Assembly: GCA_036785325.1 (NCBI GenBank) | Contig: JAXIVH010000015.1 | Coordinates: 6,280,367 to 6,344,366, forward strand | Length of the DNA stretch: 64,000 bases | DNA from: Urophycis tenuis | Taxonomy: Eukaryota; Chordata; Actinopteri; Gadiformes; Phycidae | Direction of reading: 5' to 3' | Shown: positions 32,083 to 50,877 of the stretch, in pieces | How the letters are laid out: the number at the start of each line of letters is the position of its first letter | How positions within the stretch are numbered: position 1 is the first letter of the stretch | The notes under the pieces: generated by a model | What the model was told of the DNA's origin: nothing | Database searches by the model: none | What the model saw: the letters and a program-made list of their open reading frames with translations, nothing else | Made by a program: the position numbers and the translations under genes

Positions 32083-35000
32083 TCACGGCAGTGAGTCAAC
32101 ATATCCATTGTCTAGGAGTCCCAAACACGCTTTCTCCTTTTTTCCCAGCATGGCGTCCTTGGGATGCTCCTTCACCTCCCAGCAGGAGGTCTTTTCTTTC
32201 TCCAGGACGACCATGTTGTCCCTGCTGACTCCACTCACCATACTGTACTCCAGTTTTTCATCCAGCGCCTGCTTGCCTTTCCCTGCCTCCTCTGGACCCA
32301 CATACCCGGCATCCTTAAACCCCCCCGGCGCTGTGCTCCACGCCCCCGGGGGCCCGTTGGGCCCGGCCGGCCCCTCTGTCAACAGCTGCGCCCCAACATT
32401 TACATCCTCTTCGGGGGTAGAGGACCTGTGGTCTGGACCCTTTTCCCACAGGGGAACCTTGCTCTCCAGCACCTGGGAACCATGGGCGGGGCCTTCCTCG
32501 CAGGTGGGCTGAGACAGCTGGAAGAAGCCTGGAACGATCAGGCTCCTACTCCTGGGTTGGGCCTGCTGCAGGTCCGGGACGTGGTCGTCGTTGTCAGACA
32601 CGACCAGGTAGTCCTCTGAGTGGTCCCTGTAGGCCAGCGGCGGCAGGACGCCCTGGTGGATCAGACCATAGAGGACCTGCTCGGAATACCTGTTCTGGAG
32701 AAGCACAGAGCCAGCTCCATGTTGTTGTTGTTGTTATCTGCAGAGGCAGGACATTGAACTTATCACCTATCTACTGAATAGGTAGAAAATGGCTTTGACA
32801 TTACCTGGAGAGGCTGAAAATCAAACCCACGTATCTTGGGTCCAGGAATAGGAGGGAGGATCCATTCCTTCACTCTGAAATGAAACGATGCACACATCAG
32901 ACTTCCATCAAGCCGAGCTCCACTTGGACGCCCACCCATTTGGTGTCCCACACCATCCATTCATCCATCCATTATCGTGACCGCTTATCCTCTACGAGGG
33001 TCGCGGGGGGGCTGGAGCCAATCCCAGCTGCAACGGGCGAGAGGCGGGGTACACCCTGGACAGGTCGCCAGCCTATCACACACCATATTTGTGTCAAAGA
33101 AACGCTGCAACCATAACTTAATGGGTGCAGAGACCAAAAAGGGTTCACTTCATGGAACGAATGACTGCAAGTCTGCAACTGCAAAAGGACACTTGGATAC
33201 AAAATTGGACTTGCGCTAGAGCTTGAAAAAAACAACAACAACACTAAAGTGTATATATATATATTTAAAATATCTTTAAACATACTTGTTTCTCTTCACG
33301 ACCATGATGCACATGGCGGCTGTGGTCAGCACCACAGCGCTGACGGAGAACACGATCCAGAGCAGCCTTTGTTTCAGAGCATCTTCGAAAAACCAAACGA
33401 AACAGTGAGAATGCGTTTGTTCCCGTCGAGCCTCAAATTCAAGGCCAGTCACCAGGCCGGAGGAGCCGGGCGGCTCCCCGGGGGACTCGGCACTCACAGT
33501 TGGGCAGCCGGAGGGACGTGACCTGGCTCCAGGCGCTCCAGCGGCCGTGGTCCAGCCTGCAGCGCACCTGTACCGCGTACTCCTCGCCCGAGTGGAGGCT
33601 GTGGATGTTGAAATGGGCCTGCTTGCCAGACTGATACTCCTGCCAGCAAACACACCACAATGCGTTAGCATCTAGACCCTCGTTCACCACGCACATCCAC
33701 ACGTCGCCGCCCCCACCAATTAAGGCTCACAGATTACCCTACTCTGATATGAGTTCCCATTTATTAGCACCCTGGAAATCATTTTATTGGGACCTTTCGG
33801 TCTTCATTTGTCATTCCCATGTTTTTTTAGACATGGGAATGAAATTCGTTCTCTGCATTTGACCCATTCTATTGTACATAGGAGCAGTGTGCTGCTATGA
33901 TCAGCGCCCGGGGAGCAAGTTGGGGTTCAGTGTTCAGGGTCTTGCTTAAGGACACTTCGACATGCAGACAGTTTTGGAAGTGGGGATCAAGGGGATCGAA
34001 ACCGCCGACCCTACAGTTAGTGGACGACCCGCTCTGTCCACCCGCTCTACCCACTGACCTACTGCCGCCCAAGGTTGATCAGACTCAGTCTGTCCGTCTG
34101 TCCGTGCGTACCTCCCACGTGTCTTGGCCGGCTGTCTTCACCCTGAGCTGGTAGGTGACGGTCACCCAGCCGGAGCTGATGTCCGTCTCGGCGGGGGGTC
34201 TCCACGTGATGTGGAGGTACGGGTTTCCCTCCAGGAGCTCCACGAGCACGGTGACGTTCTCCGGCGGACTGGGCTGCACTGTCGGAGCGTTACGCAGAGC
34301 AGATGTCTGCGGTTAGTTTCGGCGCAGGATGTCCGAGAGAGACACACCCGAGGCATGCGGCCCTCTGTGTGTCTCACCCAGCAGGACATCACATGGGCTG
34401 TGGAAAGCCTGACATCGCTTTTCGTGTCCACGGAGGTGGAATGGACCTCGGGTGTGGACCTCCACGCTGTCATTTGAAAAGCTCCGGGCTCAAAAACTAC
34501 TGCGCATGTCCATCTTTTACACTTTATTACGTCTCTCACTGACTAATATTTTCAGGGGGACTAAAAATCGTAAGAACAAGAAATTACTATAGAATAGACT
34601 GAAGTAGTAACCTGTCACTTTATTTAAATATGTGATTCCCATGGGTATGTGTTTGTGTCATAATAGCATGATATATAAGTTCATATGTGTCTACAATATG
34701 AATAATGATGCTAAATGATATTAGCATAATATTAGTTCCTATGTTTCGACAATGCAACACAGGACAGAAAGGTTTGTGAGTCACTCTCTGACCCTGATGA
34801 CCTGATTGGACTCAGGACTCACCGATCTCCACCACGTCCACCTCCAGGGTGTCTGAGGTGGTGCTTCCCATGGCGTTGAAGGCCGTCACGTTCAGCCAGT
34901 AGCTCACCCAGATGGACGTGTGTTTCCGGTCGAAGAAGCACGAGCCGTCCCCGGCCGACCGGTAGTCTGGACACTCGAACGTCCCGTCAGAGCTGCAGGA

Positions 35001-36103
35001 CATCGTGAGACACAGAGAGACGCCAAAATAAGACACCATAACATGACACAACAAGACACAAGGCTCAACAGGAGACCACAACATGCACAACAAGACACAA
35101 GACCCCACAACATGACACAACACACCACAACAAGACTCAACAAGACACACCACATGCTTTGTTACCGTCTTCATTTGGCTGTTAGGATGGCCTTACTTAT
35201 GCATTCCCTGGATAATGATCGTGTGTTGATACCCATGTGTTGATAGGTGAGGGAGATACCAAAGCTGCTTCCTCTCTGCTCTCGTCAGTCTTTCTAACCA
35301 ACACAGACTCATTACCTCATGTACAATATCAATATATACTATACTGTGCAATATCAATCTGCGCAATACTGTCAATATTCCCTATGTGCAATACATTTAA
35401 CTGTACTCTGTTTACTTATTTATTGCATCTTACTTGTTTAAATTATACCTTGCTTTTTACATTATATCTTGCTGCAATCTGCAAAAGGGGACAGACATCT
35501 ACAGAGGCATCAATTACTGGGCATGCTGAGTACTTTTAATGTAGACAAGACACTGATGGCTCTATTGGACATAGCCTTTATTGAGTCAATTTGAACCTTT
35601 TGTTGGATTCATTGGCATGGAAACCTCACAGTGCAAAACTGAAATTGTTTGTTTGATGCTGTTGAGGTAGTTTGTACTTTGGCAGATTTGGCAGAAGCTC
35701 TGCCCAGCCATTGTTGGAGGATTTGGGATTCAAGTCAACCCAAGGCAAATGCGATGCAAATGCAATAGGTTTACGTTTCCCTTTCTTCCAAGTGAAATGC
35801 ACGTGCTTTATTTGCAGTAAACCTCGACTGCACTGCAGCACATAATCATGGCTACCATTCCACTGGCTTGATACTTGAAACAAACAGCTATATTTTTTCT
35901 ATGGATGTTTACTGTAACTGTTGTGATAAATGTCCCATGCCCTCTGTATGTGGTGTCTGTGTTTTTGCCCTCTACTGTAAATCAAAAGTCTCCTTGAGGG
36001 ACAATAAAGATCTCAACCGAACACCGGGACATTTCATCACCCGGCTCCTCCTCACAATACGGGCGCCAGGCATGAATGACAAGGACGGTCTGGCCAAAAC
36101 AAG

Positions 36104-36172
<69 letters not shown>

Positions 36173-36620
36173 TGTGGAGGGGGGGTCTCTGTGTTTATAG
36201 AGTCAACGGTCAAATGCATGTGACAGGGAAACTGACACAGACTTCAAGTTTGCTGTTAAATCAGTATGCTAATCCTGGCTGTGACTGAACCATGAGCACG
36301 GTCTGTCCGTCTGATGGCCGACTGACTTCTCTTTGGTGTAGAAGAGGCGGTGTGTGGTGGGCAGGCCGCCGTCAGAGCCCGGTCTCCACCAGCAGGTGAA
36401 CGTCTCTTTCTCCGGAGACCGGCAGTTCAACAGAACCGGCTTTCCCGGTAGAGTCCCACCTGATGACCGGTATCACACACGCACGCACGCACACCCGAAC
36501 GCATGCGTCCACAGACTCACATACAGGGATGAGTTCAGTCATTATTGTGTTCGACGGGTGCATAGAGAGTCACAAGCCAACGAGGGAATCCCACAATTCA
36601 CTTTAGTTGAATGTTATGGA

Positions 36621-36663
<43 letters not shown>

Positions 36664-36664
36664 G

Positions 36665-36706
<42 letters not shown>

Positions 36707-36789
36707 ATCAAAAGTGTGAGCTCACCGTTACATTTCCCGACTCCAAGGAAAAGTGACAGAGCGAATGCCACTCCAATATCCACTCTCAT
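32083..36789 (-). CDS. prlr: Prolactin receptor, class I cytokine receptor (8 coding exons)
   Basis: This is the cell-surface receptor for prolactin, which signals through JAK2 and STAT5. Minus-strand coding exons, in order, are 36789-36726, 36459-36327, 34992-34823, 34278-34112, 33639-33498, 33382-33286, 32874-32805 and 32694-32083. All are in phase and give 484 residues. The signal peptide ([18 protein letters not shown]) occupies exon 1. The first fibronectin-like module has the paired cysteines ([13 protein letters not shown]). The second ends with the WSXWS box WSAWS at about 212-216. A membrane helix spans about 232-254, and the JAK-binding box 1 ([11 protein letters not shown]) follows at about 265. 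The cytoplasmic tail is about 230 residues, shorter than long-form mammalian receptors, and ends NGYVDSLP with a likely STAT-docking tyrosine. Teleosts keep two paralogs (a and b); I cannot tell which this is. The gene is head-to-head with malt1. Confidence 0.93.
32945..33085 (+). repeat. Common teleost interspersed repeat
   Basis: CATCCATTATCGTGACCGCT, TATCCTCTACGAGGGTCGCG, GGGGGCTGGAGCCAATCCCA and CCCTGGACAGGTCGCCAGCC are the hallmarks of a repeat found very widely in fish genomes. Class not assigned. It is intronic in prlr. Confidence 0.75.
33784..34070 (-). repeat. tRNA-derived SINE copy (long-tail form), inverted
   Basis: This is the reverse complement of the 23808-24112 element, with the same head (TCTACCCACTGACCTACTGC in this orientation), body and tail (GGACCTTTCGGTCTTCATTT-like). 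It lies in a prlr intron. Confidence 0.85.
35280..36020 (+). repeat. Probable LINE 3' remnants in the large prlr intron
   Basis: AT-rich sequence with TATTGCATCTTACTTG, CTTGCTGCAATCTGCAAAAG and, at about 35990, TCCTTGAGGGACAATAAAG resembles the 3' ends of teleost LINEs. No reverse-transcriptase ORF is present. Borders are approximate. Confidence 0.4.
36104..36170 (+). repeat. (GT)n microsatellite
   Basis: About 67 bases of (GT)n in the prlr intron between exons 36327-36459 and 34823-34992. Confidence 0.95.
36621..36706 (+). repeat. (CAT)n microsatellite in prlr intron 1
   Basis: About 28 CAT units with one CGT interruption near 36662. They end about 20 bases from the donor of the signal-peptide exon. 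The Ser-, His- and Asp-runs translated from it are artefacts. Confidence 0.95.
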
Positions 36790-36811
36790 CTTGCCGAACG
36801 CTGCCCTGAAG

Positions 36812-36921
<110 letters not shown>

Positions 36922-36970
36922 GAAGTAACAGCAGTAATATAAGTGGTTAATACTGGTTTATGGTTAATTA

Positions 36971-37157
36971 CTGGTTACTTTATAGGGCCTCTGTTAATCT
37001 ACTACAGTCACTTTACAACTGTCTTCTCATATTGCACTACTCATGTACAATACTGCAGCTTAATCGCTCCTTTTGTGGTTAGAACGCCGACTACATTTCG
37101 TTGTCTCTGTACTTGTACTCTGCACGATGACAATAAAATTTGATCTAATCTAATCTA
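36971..37157 (+). repeat. LINE-like 3' tail, copy A
   Basis: CATTTCGTTGTCTCTGTACT, TGTACTCTGCACGATGACAA and a terminal (ATCTA)n-type run (GATCTAATCTAATCTAA) match the fragment at 41078-41285. This is typical of L2/CR1-like LINE ends in fish. Confidence 0.7.
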
Positions 37158-37709
37158 AAACAATACAATTATAAAGGAATCTATGTGGAACTCTGTATGT
37201 TGTTTCTACCTGAAACAGCATGTGTGGAGGGAAAACACCCTATGTTCTTTTGCACATTGGCTGGTTAAGTACATGAACACAACACTGTTCATGTCGTTGT
37301 TTCTTTCTTTTCTTTTCTTTTCTTGTCTTTTCTTTCTTTCTAAAATATTGTGACAGTCAGTCACATGCTGTCTTGATATAAACAGACGCATGACCTCCAC
37401 AGGTCTCACTGGTTTACTCAGGTGTGTTTAAGGGAATCTTACTGTGAACAAATACACAATTAGGTTACCGCGCTCGCTTACCTTAGTAGTGTCTTGGTGA
37501 TTTCATTACATCCTTAATATGACATTGTCCAAATAACAGCATTGCAAAACAAATATCCATATTGAAAAATCAACTGTGCCTGCAGACGCTGAGATATTGT
37601 GGTTCGGGAGAAAAGTGAAGTCGGACAAGATGTAGAAAATACTCGGTCTACGGCGCGAGTGGGGTTGCAGATTGGAAGAGAAAGCCATTATATGAAGGAT
37701 GCGCCTTTT

Positions 37710-37789
37710 GGGCGTGTCCAGATACTCTGTTTTCTACCTGAGCCAATCAGCAGCCGATCCGCCTGAACAATGTCAATGTGGGCGTGTCC
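37710..37789 (+). promoter_or_regulatory. Probable malt1 proximal promoter with paired GGGCGTGTCC sites and a CCAAT box
   Basis: GGGCGTGTCC occurs at 37710-37719 and again at 37780-37789, with AGCCAATCAG (CCAAT at 37743-37747) between them, about 150-220 bases upstream of the malt1 ATG. GC-box or KLF-type binding is an inference. Confidence 0.4.
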
Positions 37790-37933
37790 AACGAGCTTGT
37801 TCTCGTTCCAGGAAGTGGAGTGGATGTCGCTGAACTGTTGCGTTCATTTTGACCCGATTTTGATTTTTTCCCTCATTTTGTTCCTTCTGAAATAGCCCCA
37901 AACACTGACATATGTCGTTGTTTTAAAGCTGAT

Positions 37934-46668
<8,735 letters not shown>

Positions 46669-46761
46669 GACGGGCCGCAGGGGGAACACGACTGCCGGCC
46701 TCAATGTAAAAATGTGTCATCATTTGGAATTGCTGCTTTATTGTACACAGCTTTCAGTTTT

Positions 46762-46767
46762 AATAAA
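46762..46767 (+). terminator. AATAAA poly(A) signal of malt1
   Basis: AATAAA lies 94 bases after the TAG at 46666-46668. Confidence 0.7.
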
Positions 46768-47183
46768 CCTCTCATTCATTTAACCACGAAACATTCTTCC
46801 AGCCCATGGTCATCATGTGGCGTGAGTTTAATGTAAATGCTTTCAGCAGCTTTACCACAATGGTATTTATGATCTGTTGTTTTTTAATTTTTTGCACGGC
46901 TCTAGCAAAACACAAACGCAATGATATGGGCTGTCATCCCATAGCTTCCTCTGTCCCCTCTCCTTGTGTCTCCTTTCTGAGGAGAACTGTCTGGTTTTCG
47001 ACAGTAGACATGGGTAACGGGGGGGGGGGGGGGGGGGGTACATGCTTGGTATTAGCAGCTTTGCGGCCTGTCCCTGTTGGCTTGTATCACCAGAACGCTG
47101 TGCGCTGATGAAGTGGGCACCCTCGCCCAGAAAGGATTTGGTCTGGCAGTAAACCACAGCTAGCCTTTAGCGACTGTCAAAGG

Positions 47184-47189
47184 TTTATT
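47184..47189 (-). terminator. AATAAA poly(A) signal of cplx4 (minus strand)
   Basis: The plus strand reads TTTATT, about 358 bases beyond the cplx4 stop. If used, the minisatellite at 47279-47525 is part of the cplx4 3' untranslated region. Confidence 0.45.
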
Positions 47190-47278
47190 ATATTGCTTTA
47201 ATCTATTCCAAAAGTATAGTGTATTATCTAATGATGGCTTACTAAACAGCCTTACTAAAAACAAAGCCCTTTCCCCAG

Positions 47279-47525
47279 TCCAGACCAGTACCGAACCAGA
47301 CCTGTGCTGAGCCAGATCAGTACCTGTATGAGACCAGTCCGAGTCCAGACCAGTACCGAGACTGACCAGGACCAGACCATTACCCAACCAGATCAGTACC
47401 AGACCAGTACCGAACCAGACCAAGACCAGTATCAGACCAGTACCAGAACAGTACTGAACCAGACCAGGAACAATACCGGACCAGTACTGAACCAGATCAG
47501 TACCAGACCAGCACCGAACCCATTC
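47279..47525. repeat. Degenerate minisatellite of ACCAGTACCGA-type units
   Basis: About 247 bases of imperfect repeats built on GACCAGTACCGAACCAGACC and variants with no fixed unit length. It starts 22 bases beyond the cplx4 stop. Confidence 0.85.
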
Positions 47526-47546
47526 CATCCCCAGTCCCCCATCAGG

Positions 47547-47919
47547 TCACATGACAGAGCACTTCCCCTCAGCCTTGGAGCGCAGCTCTGTGACGGTAGC
47601 AGACGCCTTCTCCTTCATCTGGTCCATGTCCATGTTCTGTAGGGTGTGCATGTGACCCAGCAGGGATGCCTTCTGCTCCTCCTCCACGCTGTCCTCCTCC
47701 ACCATCGTCAGCAGCTCCTCGGGCACGTCGACGTCATCGCCCGCCAGCTCCAGGATGCTGTCGTCCCGCTCGCTCTGCACACGGGAGGACCGGTGCATTG
47801 TGGGTAATGTATTCTGATTCATTAGTTGGATTTTTAGATTGATTCTCATAATTTAATCCTTTGGTGAGGTCCAGTGCATTATGTGGTGATTGTATGTATG
47901 CGTGTTTGACTGGGTCTGG

Positions 47920-48008
<89 letters not shown>

Positions 48009-48105
48009 CTTTTGGGCAGTAAGCCTATCACAGTGTTAGTGAAAAAAACGCAGCCACCAAGTCTGATGAGATGCAGCTCTATAGCTGATATTGTCTAGTG
48101 ACAGC

Positions 48106-48159
<54 letters not shown>

Positions 48160-48951
48160 TGTGTGAGACCTTGGGTAGCCTGTATTTATCCCTCAGACAG
48201 GAGCGCAGCACTGCTCGCTCAGCTTTCTTTACCAGGAACTCTGCATCTCGTTCTATCCTGGTTCACAAGCACCACAAATAGAAGCTACATTTAGTAGTCG
48301 TGAGGATCAATCTGTCATTATATAACTTATTGTACCTTATATGATAATTCCGCACCAGTTATGCTCACAATATTCAGATATATAATTTTTTTTCTTTCAA
48401 TGCAAATTTAATTGTTGGTTTGCTACTGTATATTAGATTAGATTATACTTTATTCATCCCACAGTGGGGAAATTTACTTAACTGTAACTTAATGTAACTC
48501 TCAAGCCTTCATGCTGTTTATTAATACCTTGATGGTTTACTAATGCTGCTGTTTGACTGTGTCCTTTACCTTTTCTGAGATCAGACATCCCAGAAAAGTC
48601 CCCTAAAGTCCTCATTATTGTAATACCCCAATCCAAAGCAGTGTTAGCACCAATACAACGCATTAATGAATTGTAATAGATGGGAAACACTCAGAAACAA
48701 GTCAATGTCAAATATAAACCTCAAAGTATTGTAATTACAATTTACATGAACCCTGCTTTCAATTCAATTTGGAGAGGCACACTCCATTGGCCGGCCGTAG
48801 CCTCTCTGCCCCCTGACCGGCTGTAACCGCCCCAGGCTCCGCGCCTGTGTGACCGGGAGGTCCAGGGCCCGGGGGGGGGAACTTACTTCTCCTCCACCAG
48901 CTGCTTCTGGTACTCCTCCGCCTGCTCTCTGGTCATCTCCGTGGTTGTCAT
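47547..48951 (-). CDS. cplx4: Complexin 4 (3 visible coding exons; N-terminus possibly incomplete)
   Basis: Complexin 4 binds SNARE complexes at retinal ribbon synapses. Minus-strand exons are 48951-48887, 48257-48170 and 47774-47547, in phase, giving 126 residues. MTREQAEEYQKQLVEEK leads into the helical core ERDAEFLVKKAERAVLR and DKYRLPK. AGDDVDVPEELLTM then follows, and the protein ends KCSVM. CSVM is a CAAX farnesylation box, as in complexins 3 and 4, and AGDDVD with KCSVM fits complexin 4 best. The human protein has about 160 residues and begins MAFFLKS. I found no such start between 48952 and 50613, so either a more distant first exon exists or the ATG at 48951 is used. Upstream codons of the same exon remain open for about 35 residues (TAAASGEPRGAAGA before the Met). 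It converges on malt1, as in mammals. Confidence 0.85.
47921..48157 (+). repeat. Two (GT)n microsatellites in cplx4 intron 2
   Basis: Arrays at 47921-48004 and 48109-48157. The second ends about 12 bases from the donor of the middle cplx4 exon. Confidence 0.9.
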
Positions 48952-50613
48952 GGCGCCCGCAGCTCCTCTCGGCTCTCCAGAAGCCGCGGCCGTTGCGGTC
49001 CTCGTCCCGAGCAACCTGCAGCTGTAGCTCCCTCCTGTGGGACCACAAAGGACCGCAGCGCTGAGACCGTTGCTCTCTCACTCTCACCCTTTTAGATGTC
49101 TGTAGTTTTTTCCCTCCGCAAGGTGAACTTGCTGCTTTGCAATTGGTCAGACCGCGAGAAGATTCACTTTTTTGAAGTTGCGGGCGTGAAGGTGTGACTG
49201 CTCAGCTTCCACCCCGGCGTCATCCCTAAATCAGCCCAGTCTCGGCAGCAGCCCTGCCGTAATCTGTGGTAATCTCCCAGCCTCCCAGAGAGCAGATTGT
49301 GTCACTCACGGCACTCTGAGTAATGCGGTTTCACAGCAACAGGGTCCACTACGTGTGATTGCTGGGGGCCTGTGACCAATGAAAGACCTCATGGAGGCCA
49401 CCGCTCGGTCCCAGACACGCTGCTCGGTCCCATTCTGCATGTGATGATCTGGGATTAATCCGTTTACGTAAGAGAGGGCCGCCTGGTGCCAGAGGCTGTC
49501 CCATCGCGATGCTGATGACCTGCAGGGAACAGGAACCCTCCAAACTACTGAAACACAGCACAAAGGCTTTCAGATGAATGGCACTTTTATATACAATGCA
49601 TGTTTGCACTTCAATATTGATACAATGTTGTAGTGTTAATTCAACACAATTCATTTGTGTGAAATGTCCTTTTGATTTGAGTTAAATACTTATAAAAATA
49701 TACTGTGTTTTAGTTGTGTTATGCCAGTTTGTCTTTTTTAATGTAAAGGTATGAATTCATGCTGTTATTTCAAAATTTCTGGAGCAACAACAATCATCTG
49801 GATGGAAAGATGGGACTAATTTCAGAGTTGGGAAATGACCTTGAATGACCTCTGCTCAAAAGACCTGGTATCCTTCTTCCTGGGAAGGGTGTGGAGCACA
49901 ACAGGGGGACCCAAACAGGCAGTACTAACAGAGCATAGATGACATTAATCTAGAACTCATTCAAAGAAGAGAATAGCCGACCTAAAGGCTGGACATGCAC
50001 GGCGAACGTAGCAACTGTGCCAGAACAGCAACGGTCTCCTGTCATCCCTCTGCAGGGTTTCTGACTCTGAGTAAAAGTGTTAAGATGCCATGAAGAAGCA
50101 AGACGCAATAGTATTAAGCAGCAAGAGAAATGGGTGAGCAGGTGTTTCCGCCTTCTCATCCATTTCCTCAAATGGCCAATTTTGGTTCTGCATGTCTCTA
50201 CGTTCAGGCTGCATGTACTCTGAACACACAGCCGACATGCGAGACGAGCATGTGTGTCCCTGGCTGCTGAATAATGAAAGGCTGCTGCTGCTGCTGGCGC
50301 GAGCGACCAGGAAGGTGATCTACTGCGTCACGTATGCCGCGGAGACGCAGGGAGGGAGGGAGGGTGAGGGAGGGAGGGAGGGAGGGAGGGAGAGAGAATG
50401 AGGAGGAGAGAAGGGGTGAGCAGGATGGGTGCTCAGCACGCAGCCCACAGACTAGCGAGAGCCGCTGTACCCGACAGAAGGGAGAGAGAGGCAGATTGGG
50501 TCCCTAAGCCTCCATTCTACAACCAGACTAATGGAAGAGGAGTCAGCCCTGTCTGACTGACTTAGAAAAAAAAGCAAAGCAGTTGGAAATTAGAAAAACA
50601 AAGCAGAACAAAC
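48952..50613. other. Divergent intergenic region between cplx4 and emb
   Basis: No confident gene. A (GGGA)n run sits at about 50345-50395, shortly before emb. A LINE-tail-like AGATTAGATTATACTTTATT lies just outside it, in the cplx4 intron near 48430. Promoters of both genes must be here; no clear element was recognised. Confidence 0.5.
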
Positions 50614-50746
50614 ATGCTAGTCTCCTGGATGAAGCTCTGCTGTCAGCTACTCCTGTTTTCCCTCTCCTGGGGGAACATTGATTCAAGTAAACCGCTATTT
50701 ATTTTTTTAGGAGAATGTGTGTGTGTGTGTGTGTGTGTGTGCGTGC

Positions 50747-50819
<73 letters not shown>

Positions 50820-50836
50820 TGTGTCTGTGTGTGTGC

Positions 50837-50877
<41 letters not shown>

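Noticed and set aside
47279..47525. Possible CRISPR-like array
   Set aside because: Units are degenerate, contiguous and without spacers, in a vertebrate genome; it is a minisatellite.
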